This document shows, piece after piece, positions 10,246 to 21,400 of a DNA stretch of 64,000 bases. Under the pieces are notes generated by a model. It was not told the DNA's origin and searched no databases. It was given only the letters and a program-made list of their open reading frames with translations. The number at the start of each line of letters is the position of its first letter. Within the stretch, counting starts at the first letter, position 1. The stretch comes from Luidia sarsii (Eukaryota; Echinodermata; Asteroidea; Paxillosida; Luidiidae): the NCBI GenBank assembly GCA_949987565.1, contig OX465111.1, positions 17,305,801-17,369,800 of the forward strand, written 5' to 3'. The position numbers and the translations under genes were made by a program.

Positions 10246-11337
10246 GGCAATATATACTGCAATAACTTTCGGAAGAAAGTCCGTAGATCTAAAAGGCAAG
10301 ACGAGGTTGGGTCATTGAAGTGTTCCCCCATCCCCTCATAGTTTTCGGGGAGGGGTGAGGTCACCAGAACAAGGCTCTTAGCTCACCCATTTTGCGTCCT
10401 TCAGTGAGCTAATTCCAGGACCCTAGAAATCACGCCACACCACCGCTCCCCGCAACCTGCTTGCGGATGGTCTAAAACCCATGAAATCAAATATTGACAC
10501 GAAGTCTTCCGCTTGATCTCTCTGCAAATAGGAACTCATTGACGGTGAAAGATTTCTATTTTGGCTTTTTGTTTCGCTTCACTCTGTTTTGCTTCATAAG
10601 TCCGAGTGATTGACGTGCACTTCATTGTCCTTAAAAAAAAAAATTACCAGGATTTGGGGGATGTGCACTTCAATATTGTTACCAGGATTCTGAGGCGAAA
10701 ACGCAACTACTGCCCCAGGCATACCCACGTGGACGATGTAATGTCGGACTACGACAAGTTTCAAAAGGATCGAAACATTTAGGTTGCTGATAAGTCTTAT
10801 CTTTCTAAGGCCATATACCGACAAATGTTGAGCTGTAAATCAGATAACTACAGTGTTGATGAGCAGATAAAGTTAATAAACACTCACCGCTATCTTTTTT
10901 ATGGTTAAAGAAAATTGATCAGTGGTCAATAACACAGCTGGCCTTGTCAGATATAGAGAATTCAACTTCTATACGGGACGACAAGACCCACAAACAAGAA
11001 AAACTGGTCTTCATTGAACGACAAACTGACCGCAGAAGTAATCTTTTCTTAGAATTCTAACAAATTCAAAAAATCGGTTTAACAATCGACCAACCGACCT
11101 AAAAAAAAAAACCTCGTTGGCCAATCAACGACAGCGATCTAACCATTGTTTACTTATTACGTATCTATCCCAGACTAAGCTGATGTAAGTTATTATTATG
11201 TGTTCAGTATTATCTGTTTGAACTAAATATCAAAGAAAGTTAAGATGATGGGGGTGGGGATTGAAGCAAACTGTCAAGCTGTATCGACCACCTGTGATAT
11301 ACCGGTAGAAATTGTAAGCCTTGTCGTTGTAACGACC

Positions 11338-11592
11338 AGTCTTCCTTTGAGAAAAAGGTCCTGCTAGGATCGAAACGTCAGGCCCTCTAACTTTTGAGAC
11401 TTACAATTTCAGTGATGTGCAAACATGTTGCAAACTGCTTACTGACTAACATGACCAAAACGCAAATATCGAAAAATAGGCCTTTGAGAAAGGTCCTGCT
11501 AGCCAGATCGAAACGTCAGGCCCTCTAACTTTTGAGATTTATGTATTGCAGGTCATTTTACAGTCAGTGAGCAGTTTGCAACAGCATTTGTT
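11338..11592. mobile_element. Family A copies, two nested
   Basis: The first arm at 11343-11420 is followed by an inverted piece (GTTGCAAACTGCTTACTGAC at about 11427) and a second forward arm at 11480-11590 that ends in TCAGTGAGCAGTTTGCAACA. Confidence 0.7.
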
Positions 11593-11699
11593 TTTGTTTT
11601 TTAATTTACTTCATGAAATCGTAAGTAAATAAGAAACAATGAATTCAGAAGTTGGTCTAAAGGTCCAATGAGTTAAAAGGGGTTAATATTCCATTCTTC

Positions 11700-11815
11700 C
11701 TTTAAGAATGGTCCTGCTAGGATCAAACTATCTGGCCCTCTACATATGAGATAGGCAATTTGGTCACTTTAGTCAGTAAGCAGTTACTTTCCATCATTTG
11801 TGTATAGGCCCATCA
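11700..11815 (+). mobile_element. Family A single-arm copy
   Basis: AATGGTCCTGCTAGGATC, then TCAAACTATCTGGCCC and a tail to TATAGGCCCATCAC; decayed. Confidence 0.65.
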
Positions 11816-12059
11816 CACTAAAGATTGATTTCGAAATAAAGTCAATTGCTGAATTAACACACACCAAGTTTCACATAACCACTGAAACATTTTGGATGTC
11901 TGTTTAAAATCCTTTCTGCCACTTTATTCGTCTTCTGTCTATAAAGGCCGATTACAGAAAATATTACTTATCCAGTCACACACTAAACGATACAGAGGAG
12001 TATACATGACAGTGGTGTCTACTTCAAAACTGCATGGGTCAAGCTGCATTGGAGGCTGT

Positions 12060-13440
12060 GGTAATGGGCTGGGATGTGGTGGGGACTGAAGTGGGTGGGT
12101 TCGGGATGAGTAAGGATTGGATCGGGTATTGGTAATGGGCGGTGTGGGTTTGAACTGGGCTGGGATGGGATAGGTTATGAGCTGGGTGGGGTTGAGATAG
12201 GCTGAGTGGAGTTAGAGAAGGTACAGGTACTAGTGCATTGGGATGGATGGGTCAGGATGGGTGGATTGGGGATAAGGATTGGATTGGTTGTGGTTGTGAT
12301 GGGATAGGTTACGAGCTGGGTGGGGTTGGGACAGATTGGATAGAGTTAGGGTAGGTGGGGAGAGAAAACGTTGGGATGGATAGGGAAGGGTGAGTGATGA
12401 TAAATTTGGGTTTATGCCTGGCAGGCTGGGTTGGATTGGGCTGAGAGGGTTGGGTTAGGTTTAGTTGAGTTATGGCAGGTTTAGAAGGAATGGGTTTGGT
12501 GAGGATGGAGTGGGATGGAGTGGGCTGAGAGGGTTGGGATAGGTTTAGTTGAGTTATGGCAGGTTAAGAAGGAATGGGTTTGGTGAGGATGGAGTGGGTT
12601 GGATTGGGCTGAGAGGGTTGGGATATGTTTAGTTGAGTTTTGGTAGGTTTAGAAGGAGTGGGTTTGGTGAGGATGGAGTGGGTTGGATTGGGCTGAGAGG
12701 GTTGGGATAGGTTTAGATGAGTTGTGGTAGGTTTAGAAGGAATGGGTTTGGTCAGGATGGAGTGGGTTGGATTGGGCTGAGAGGGTTGGGATAGGTTTAG
12801 TTGAGTTATGGCAGGTTTAGAAGGAATGGGTTTGGTGAGTATGGAGTGGGATGGAGTGGGCTTAGAGGGTTGGGTTAGGTTTAGTTGAGTTATGGTAGGT
12901 TTAGAAGGAATGGGTTTGGTGAGGATGGAGTGGGTTGGATTGGGCTGAGAGGGTTGGGATAGGTTTAGATGAGTTGTGGTAGGTTTAGAAGGAATGGGTT
13001 TGGTCAGGATGGAGTGGGTTGGGGTGGGCTAAGAGGGTTGGGATATGTTTAGTTGAGTTTTGGTAGGTTTAGAAGGAATGGGATTGGTGAGGATGGAGTG
13101 GGTTGGAGTGGGCTGAGAGGGTTGGGATAGGTTAAGAAGGAATGAGATTGGTGAGGATGGAGTGGGTTGGAGTGGGCTGAGAGGGTTGGGATAGGTTTAG
13201 AAGGAATGGGATTGGTGAGGATGGAGTGGGTTGGAGTGGGCTGAGAGGGTTGGGATAGGTTAAGAAGGAATGGGATTGGTGAGGATGGAGTGGGTTGGAG
13301 TGGGCTGAGAGGGTTGGGATAGGTTTAGAAGGAATGGGATTGGTGAGGATGGAGTGGGTTGGAGTGGGCTGAGAGGGTTGGGATAAGTTAAGAAGGAATG
13401 GGATTGGTGAGGATGGAGTGGGTTGGATTGGGCTGAGTGA
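12060..13440. repeat. G-rich minisatellite (64-bp and 84-bp higher-order units)
   Basis: A degenerate lead (12060-12420) is followed by regular units holding GGTTTAGAAGGAATGGG, GAGGATGGAGTGGG and GGGCTGAGAGGGTTGGGAT. From about 13129 the period is 64 bp. Before that many units carry an extra 20 bp (TTTAGTTGAGTTATGGCAGG). The G strand has many GGG runs and could form G-quadruplexes. The long minus-strand Pro/Ser ORFs are repeat translations. 13450-14240 shows nothing recognised. Confidence 0.9.
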
Positions 13441-14244
13441 AGAAAGTGCAATTAGTCTTCTCAACCATTCACACAAACTATTCCTTCTTGAGGAGAGACA
13501 AAACAATTCCTCTATAGCATTCACTGCAGTGCGGATTGAAGATCAAAATACTCCCTCCATACAACTACATATAAATAAACAAAATAAAATTGAACTAAAG
13601 ATTTTTCCCCCGTAACATTTCTTGGCAAGGTCGGTCATTGCATTGTAACTAATTCCTTCACGGGTCTTGCGTTCCCACGAGGCCCACGGTAAATACTGAC
13701 ATTCTTAGCGTTAACATTACAGAAGGCATGACTTTCTAGCCACGACAAATCGTTGACGGGCGACGTCCTGGTGTGACGACTTATCATTTGGATTATTGCC
13801 AGTATTGCTGATGTATACCCAATTCGGCTGCAATGCCGTCCCAATGAAGAAGGAAAAAAAAAAAAAAAAAAATGCTGAAAACTGAACATCGACCAACACG
13901 CTAATCAAAAGCTCCATTAAAAATGAAATTACTCTAAAATACAAATTGTTAAAATTATGCGAAAAAAATAAAACGATACTATATCTCTTTTTACAAGATA
14001 AATAACAAAATGGCAATATTGAGTAAGTGCGGGGGATGCAACGGCTATGGAAATTCCTAAACAAACTCAACGGCCTTCAGTGAACATAAAAAATGCAATG
14101 TAAAATTGACCAAATTCAAATTTTGAAATGAAACAATGGGGACTACAAGCTTTGCAGTTACCAGAAAAGTTACCAGAATAACCTCAAATCCACATCAATG
14201 TAATATGATTTTGCATCGAGGAGAATGTAAACCTCAAAAGTTAG

Positions 14245-14355
14245 ATGCCCCGGTGTTTCGATCCTAGCAGGACCTTTCTCAAAGGCCTTTGTGCCCTCTA
14301 ATTTTTGAGATTTATGTATCATGGATCATTTTAGTCAGTGAGCAGTTTGCAATTT
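14245..14355 (+). mobile_element. Family A fragment
   Basis: GTTTCGATCCTAGCAGGACC, then CTCTAATTTTTGAG and TCAGTGAGCAGTTTGCAA, joining parts of both arms. Confidence 0.6.
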
Positions 14356-14414
14356 TTTTTTTTGTATTTTAATACCGTACTTCAAGGAAAATATACTTCG
14401 AGACGGGTTTGCCC

Positions 14415-14620
14415 TATCCAACGTGTAATCCAACACTATGCTCAGTGCTTTGCCCAATTGACTGATGTTGAAAAGACGTCTGCACTAGAAAGCAGGAGTC
14501 GCGGGTTCGAATCCCAGCCAAGTTGCCCAGACTTTTCTTTTCAGCAGGCAATTAGGCTAACGACTGTGAGCATGCAGTGTGTAATTACACGTCGGGAAGG
14601 GCAAACCCTTCAGGAAGAAG
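14415..14620 (+). mobile_element. tRNA-derived SINE, family 2
   Basis: The B-box is GGGTTCGAATCCCAG with AAGCAGGAGTCG before it; the upstream part carries GGTTTGCCCTATC and CTCAGTGCTTTGCCC. It is a tRNA-like head of a second SINE family, also seen at 28490-28650. Confidence 0.6.
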
Positions 14621-14727
14621 TGACAATCATCTTCAGTGGACAGAATACGATACAATCTGCACATAGATGTTTGTACGATTACTTGCACCTTGGTAGAAAA
14701 TAGCGAGTGTTGGGCGGCAGGTTTGGG

Positions 14728-15104
14728 TAAAAGCCCCTACACAACATTGGTAAGATCGAAAAACAGAAATGTTCACAGATTTACACGAAACTTATACAGT
14801 TTGAAGATGGGCCTAGTAGAAACCTCGCACTGAAATTTTTCTGCCTAAAATGTTGTATTTTGGGAGAAAAGAGTAAAAGAAATCGTTTACGTCTCACCGA
14901 GATCTAAACTATTTTTTCGGAACAGTACGGCATTGAATGCTGCATTTTCACGAAACAAATGAAGCGGTTTTCACGATTTTCTCGAGACTCGGTTGGCGGA
15001 TTGAGCTGAAATTTCCACAGGTGTGCTATTTCATGCATATGTTGGATCAGACAACGTATGGGTGCTATTCTTCGACCTCGACCAATGTTGTGTAGGGGCT
15101 TTAA
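14728..15104. mobile_element. TTAA-type MITE, family E
   Basis: It starts AGCCCCTACACAACATTGG (14732) and ends CCAATGTTGTGTAGGGGCT (15100) followed by TTAA. About 369 bp, non-coding. 15105-16380 shows no supported feature: a short Cys-rich minus-strand ORF at 15422-15658 has no splice or family support. Confidence 0.85.
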
Positions 15105-16386
15105 GGGCTCGGAGCTTTTTTTCATTTTAAGTGCCATAAAAAAAAACAAGTATTATACATACAATAATTCAGAGTTATGTTGAACATGGCTGCATCACTT
15201 TTTTTGTTTATCCACAGTGATTAGAAAAAGTTGACGATATTAAGGAGAAGGGGAGATGACAATATACATAGGTAACTTTCAAGAAAAAACTATCTCACAG
15301 ATTTTGGTGCAAAAATATCTAGTTTGTCTCTGATTAGATATGTGTTCTGTACAATTTTACACAGTAGACATTTACAGCGGGGCATAACACTAGGTGCTTT
15401 CTGTATTATTGGGAAGCACTCTCATTCTGCACATTCCGGGGCCACCAGAGGGCCATTTTTTTTATACATGTTCAGGGGCCATACATTCCCACAGTGGGCC
15501 AATGACTCTTCAGCCATTGGCTGCATCTGACCTAAGAAGGCTATGGCTGTGACAGTTGCCACCACTGGCATGCACTGCATAGGATAGCCCCTTATACAAC
15601 GGCCACAGCCATAGCCACAGCAGTCATTCCTGGTCCAGCCTCTAATACTTACACACATTACAGAGCCGTTGTGTGTTATAACACATGAATCCCCAAACGT
15701 TTACATATCAAAGGGCCAAGCATACTGTACATCATTCCTACACGAGTGTCCCTCTTTTCCCGAGAGAAACCTCTCAAATGTATCTGATGCGTAATTACTG
15801 TCATGGTTTCTGTTAATACAGTGGGCTAGTCCTCATTAATCGGACAGAAAAATTGCAACACAAGACAAAGTTGAAGCTTTCTGACCAAAAAAATCATTAA
15901 CTATAATTATGTTCGATACCTTTTCAAGATGCAATTTTCAAAGCGCACGTCTATCATGAAAGTGCTTCCATGACTGATCAATTGAAATAAATACTGACAA
16001 AATCGATTCAGTCTAGAAGTTATCTAGAATGAGACTGACTATTAAGCTTCTTGTGTTGGAGTGAGACAAACTGTTTCGACCATAAAGAGTCTCTGACGTT
16101 CTGCTTACCCATTCATTATTTTGCAGTGGCACTGTGCTGTGTGATATACCTGTGTGCAGAATATCTGCGGAGTATGTGGTCTTGGCACAACTCCTACCGA
16201 ACTAAAGTGGAGTGACAGTAAATCCTACACCTACAAAAGCTTCACGGGGGAAAGTTCATAGTGCCGGCATGAGATATCACTCACAAGTAATATCAAGATT
16301 GTTTACATCTGCAGTCGATTTCACTTCAAATGTTGCATAACTTAGGCAACATTTTGTTGCGTAACTTATGCAACATTTTGCTGTTT

Positions 16387-17078
16387 TTTCTAAATAGTGC
16401 ACAAAAGAGCCATTGTGGCACAAGATTAAGCAACATTTGGACGTTGCCTAACTTATACATCTTTTCTTAAAATCGGCGGCTGGATCAGAGCAGAACATCC
16501 ACACTTATCATTGTCTTAAAGGCCCTATACAACATTGGTAAAGGTCAAAAGATTGCCACAGTTTGTCTGTCTTTTCTAAATAGTGCACAAAAGAGCCATT
16601 GTGGCACAAGATTAAGCAACATTTGGACGTTGCATAACTTATACATCTTTTCTTAAAATCGGCGGCTGGATCAGAGCAAAACATCCACACTTATCATTGT
16701 CTTACAACATTGGTAAAGGTCAAAAGATTGCCACAGTTTGTCTGTCAAACCATAAAACATTTTTTTAAAGCAATACTGAGAAGGTTTTAGCTCAAATGGT
16801 GAACTGAGAAAGTTGGAAAATGCAAAAAAAGTCACGGTTTACGCACTGTTCTGTAGTGTAAGAAATACACGGTATTAATAATACCGTATTACTTGTGAGT
16901 AATAAACTATTTGTTGATGTTTGAGTGAAGATTTCTCGAAAAGTACAGCATCCCAGATTGTAAGATTTCAACAAGAGGATTCTATCATGACCATCTACAA
17001 ACTGTGTAAATTAGAAGGTAATCTGTGGGCATTGATGCTTTCTGATCTGATCTTCCCAATGTTGTATTGGGCCTTTAA
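16387..17078. mobile_element. TTAA MITE family F with tandem duplication of its left junction
   Basis: The element runs from TTAA 16516-16519 to TTAA 17075-17078. A segment starting TTTTCTAAATAGTGCAC at 16387 recurs at 16572 (offset 185 bp) and includes outside flank plus the MITE left end. The second copy has lost the first bases of the MITE. Confidence 0.75.
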
Positions 17079-17254
17079 AGGACATTCTGATATTAAAGAC
17101 AGCCACAACATTGTTGCGTTCTTTGGAACCAGTAGATATAAGGGTTAGCAAGCTTATTCATAATGTATTATGTACAAATACAATGAACAAATACTAAATG
17201 TTACTTGTGCTCATAATTATATTTGGATTAGCAAGGAGACACTGGCTATGGTCT

Positions 17255-17470
17255 GGGGCCATGTTCATAGAGCTGCTTAAGCACCAACATTTGCTCAAGC
17301 ACCAGAAAGTCACGATTCATAGAATCAGCTGGCCAGCCCAAACTTCACTTTGGTTTCGCACTAAGTACGGAATTGCAGAATACGAGTCGAAATCAAGATA
17401 ACATCGCAATGTGGTTTGATAAACCCTGTACGCACAAGGGAGACCTTTCATGCTTGGCAGATTTTTTTTT
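17255..17470. mobile_element. Family G MITE
   Basis: TTCATAGAGCTGCTTAAGC at the left and TTTCATGCTTGGCAGATT near the right; the right inverted end is replaced by SINE sequence. Confidence 0.5.
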
Positions 17471-17474
17471 TTTA

Positions 17475-18116
17475 AATGGCAAAGACAAAAATTGACTGGA
17501 CTGGGATTTGAACCCAAGACCTCTGGTTTTTGCATACCACCGCTCTTACCATCTGAGCAATCCATGCCCTTTGATGGTGGCCTTTACTAGTCTTTGCCAA
17601 GGTGGGGGCACTAGCCGTTCAACCATTAACTGCTGAATATCTCCGGGGATTACGCCCTCCGCTTTCTTATGCAAACAACCAACTGCTGTGAACCTGTCTA
17701 CGGCAGCTCAGGGATCACACAAAGTGGATGCAGTTTTTTCCAATTTAAAGTCACGGAACAAACAAAGGAAAAACTGACTGGTAACTTTTAAACAAATTGA
17801 AAAATTGGCAAAGTCAGTTTTTCCATTTTTTTTTCCTGAAATGTTTTCTGTGGAAATTTTTCAATTTGTTCAAAAGTTCCCAGCAAGTTTTTCTTTTGTT
17901 TGTTTGACATTTTCCAAATAGTTTAATAGTTCCCTGTGAGTTTTTCAAAGGAAAATTTGACCATTTTTGAAGAAGAAAAAATGGAAAAGAAAATTTTGAC
18001 TGGACCGGGACTTGAACCCGGAACCTTTGGTTTTGCGTACCAGCGCTCCTAACCACCTGAGCTATCCAGGCCTCAGATGGCGGGCCTTCCCAAAATAGCC
18101 GACTAGTCTTTGCCAT
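17475..18116 (-). mobile_element. Two SINE-1 copies flanking the foldback unit, just 3' of EVI5
   Basis: Minus-strand tRNA-like blocks lie at about 17495-17575 and about 17995-18075. The latter is well preserved: TAGCTCAGGTGG A-box, GGGTTCAAGTCCC B-box. Between them lies the 17660-17960 foldback with AAAAACTGACTGG arms. Confidence 0.75.
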
Positions 18117-18179
18117 GTTTTCACGCCTATCAAGCAGCTATATGAAATCGGGGCCCCCGGACCATCGGCGCAAAACGAC

Positions 18180-18419
18180 TCAGACCTCCGTCTGCTTGCA
18201 CGGCTTTGCGTTCGCCGGCTCCTCGTCCGACTCAATGACCGATATGTCGATGCCTCTCATCTCGTCCGAGTTGCTGTCCAAGTCGTCCAGGTCGTTGTCG
18301 TGAAGTGCCGCAGCAGGGTTGGTGATGACGCTGATGGGGTACTGATCGTCTTGGGACAGGTCGCTGTACTGGGAGTGGCACCCACCTTTGGGGTGATACT
18401 TCAAGCGTAGCTGCATCAC
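18180..18419 (-). CDS. EVI5: EVI5 terminal coding exon: acidic tail with PDZ-ligand-like end
   Basis: 79 codons plus TGA (18182-18180). The acceptor is GTGTTAG. The peptide is low-complexity acidic (DNDLDDLDSNSDEM, ESDEEP) and ends KQTEV. The terminal T-x-V fits a class I PDZ-binding motif; human EVI5, as I recall it, also ends in T-x-V. A SINE starts within about 65 bp downstream, so the 3' UTR is at least partly repeat. No AATAAA was recognised close by. Confidence 0.85.
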   Translation of the reverse strand: MMQLRLKYHPKGGCHSQYSDLSQDDQYPISVITNPAAALHDNDLDDLDSNSDEMRGIDISVIESDEEPANAKPCKQTEV

Positions 18420-21400
18420 CTAACACACACCCGGACAAACATTTGATGAATCGGTAAACTTCAAAAATTAGGAGGGCCTGATGTTGTTGTTTTTTTATCC
18501 TAGCAGGCAGTGTTATAAGCTAGGGTACTTTTTAGTGGTGGTTCAAATTTCACCGACAAGTAGTCGTTCTCGCGAACGGAGCCTCGCGATTAGCGGCTGC
18601 GGTCAAAAGGATGACAAAATACTTGTATTCAAGTAGAAAAGGTGATCAAAGTCACGCGACGTGTCGTTGCTGGTGGCGACGTTTCGGCTGCTAACTGCTA
18701 ACCTTCATCGGGCAACTGATCATCAATTGCCTGATGAAGGTTAGCAGTTAGCAACCGAAACGTAGCCACCAGCAACGACACATCGCGTGACTTTGATCAC
18801 CCTTTCTACTTGTCTACACCACCGCGATGAACAACCCCTTCATTTCTATTGAATACTTGTATTACTATTTACATGTACTGTTGTAGATACAATTAAATTA
18901 AGTTTAATACGAGTTTTATTGTTACTCATGTTCAGTGTATAAATCATTAATGAACAAGTGAACAACAAAACTTAAAGAATAATGTACATGTCTGAATTTA
19001 ATGTGTGTGCACTCGGTACGTGTGCAATGATTAGTAGACTTCCGTCAGCCCTAACAGTTGTTGTCTAACAAATAAACTAATGTTTATTACAGTTACACTA
19101 GCGATGTTTTACGTTTTGCGGTCAACCAGAGTGTATCTTCTAGAATTCTAGAAAATTTGAGAAGGATTTTTCATTCATTTCTTGAAATATCGGAAGTTGA
19201 AAACCTTTCTCAAAGGCACAGAAAGCCTTCTGTCTTTGAGAAAGGTCCTGCTAGGATTGAAACATCAGGCCCTCCTAATTTCTGATAATTGTTTTTTGGT
19301 CATTTTAGTCAGTAAGCAGTTTGCAAACATTTTCAGATTTTCAGTTGTATGATTCAATTCATTGTCTCCATCTAGTTTCCAATATTCAATTCTGAGCTCC
19401 AATACTCTAAGTTCAGTTAATCACTCTCTTCCCCTTTCCTTCGTATACATGTATCTGTTTTGTCCTTGTCACTCAGCCTTTGAGAAAGGTCCTGCTAGGA
19501 TCGAAACGTCAGGCCCACTAAATTTTAAGATTTGCATTTTGGTAATTTTAGTCAGTAAGCAGTTTGAAACATTTTTGTATATCACCTTAACTAGTTTCAG
19601 TTAACTCCTTAAACTTATTTTGTTGATGACAGACAGCTGCAACACCTCCTTCACAAAGACGCTGCATAGACCGTCACAATGGAATAACGGGAACACTTGC
19701 AAACCATGTACAACCCACCTCTGATTCCTTTTTGCTTGCTATCCCTCAAGCTCACTATTCATGGGGAGATCGATCTTTGTCTAATGCTGATCCTGTCTCT
19801 GGAATTCACTGCCGCTCAATATTTGTTCTATCCATTCAATCTCTGAGTTCAAATTAGCCCTTAAACACCACCTCTTCGTTAATAGCTTGTTCTTAATATT
19901 TTGTTCTTTTTCTTTACTGTTTTTCTCGCACTGCGCCATGAGCATCTCTTAAAGCCCCTGCACAACATTGGTCGAGGTCAAAGAATAGCATCCATACGTT
20001 GTCTGATCCAACATATGCATGAAATAGCACACCTGTGAACATTTCAGCTCAATCCGCCAACCGAGTCTCGAGAAAATTGTAAAAAACCGATTCATTTGTT
20101 TCACGAAAATGCAGCAGTCAACGTCGTACTGTTCCGAAAAATACTTTAGATCTCGGTGAGACGTAAACTGTTTCTTTTACTAATTTCTCCCAAAATACAA
20201 CATTTTAGGCAGAAATATTTCAGAGAGAGGTTTCTACTATAACCATCTTCAAACTGTATAAGTTTCATGTAAATCTGTGAACATTTCTGTTTTTCGATCT
20301 TACCAATGTTGTGTAGGGGCTTTAAGGTGGATACCAGCACGACATTAATGCGAATTATTATAATTAAAATTCTTCCCCCACAAGGGTCATCCCTAATTGT
20401 TTCCTACCTCTGATGTGAGTTCCGTGATTCGGTTGCGAAGCTCCTGCATGATGCTCTCATTCTCAGAGTCACTTAAGCTTCTCTTTGTAAGCAGCTCCTG
20501 GTTCTGCACAACAACAACAACAACAACAACAACAAAACAACACATCGATGGGTTTACTACAGTTAGCTATTTATTTCACCAACCTAGGACTGGAGGAACA
20601 GGCTTTTGAGTCAGTGCTTTTCACTTTTGTTCCTCCTGGCCATCTTAGATTGGATTGTCCTTACTCTGCTTGTTTACTCCTTCCCTCTTACCCTCCTGCC
20701 CAATCTCTTCCCCTTCATCCCCAGTCCTTGCCCCATCTCTTCCCCTTCTCATCCTGACCTATCACATCTCTGATGTTTGTGGTGACACCATGTACATTTA
20801 CATCATCTCTTAAGAGAAAAAGTATGGCTCTGAAAAGAGCCGGTAACTCAGCGTTTCGGGTAGTGTGCACTCTGCTCGCCGTCAGGAGACAGGATTTGAA
20901 GTAATTTGACAGAAATTTAAGTTTTGGCAAAGAAAACTGTGACCAGACCAGGAACTCTGATAACTGGTGTACACATACTGCCACGAACAGCCGTGTATCT
21001 CCAGGGCTCACACCCCAGCTTTCATTCAACTGATTGTTGTAAGCCTAGCTACAGCAGCTCTGGGATCACAAAAAGGAAAAACTTAATTGGAACTTCTTGG
21101 GTTTTTTTTCTCCTAAATGGCAAAGAAAACTTTGACTCGAACCCGTGACCTCGGGTTTTGTGTACCAGGATGGGGGCGCTAGTCAGAAGCAATTCACCCA
21201 TTAACTGCCGTATATCTCCAGGGATCACGCCCCCACTTCCATTCAGATGCAAACAACCAATTCTTGTCAACTTGGCTACTGCAGCTCAGGGATCAAACAA
21301 AGTGGATGCAGCTTTTTCTAATTAAAGTCAAACAAACAAAACAAAAACTGACTGGGAACTTTTGAACAAATTAACTGAAGAATTGGCAAAGTCAGTGTTT

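Noticed and set aside
13132..13524. Pro/Ser/His-rich minus-strand ORF of 130 codons
   Set aside because: It is the complement of the G-rich 64-bp minisatellite, with period-driven repeats.
15422..15658. Cys-rich minus-strand ORF of 78 codons as a small secreted peptide
   Set aside because: No signal peptide, and the Cys come from CAGCCATAGCC-type repeats. No splice partner was found.
17970..18116. Well-formed tRNA-like sequence as a true tRNA gene
   Set aside because: A- and B-boxes are good, but the acceptor pairing is incomplete and the same sequence recurs more than ten times with shared non-tRNA flanks, so it is a SINE.
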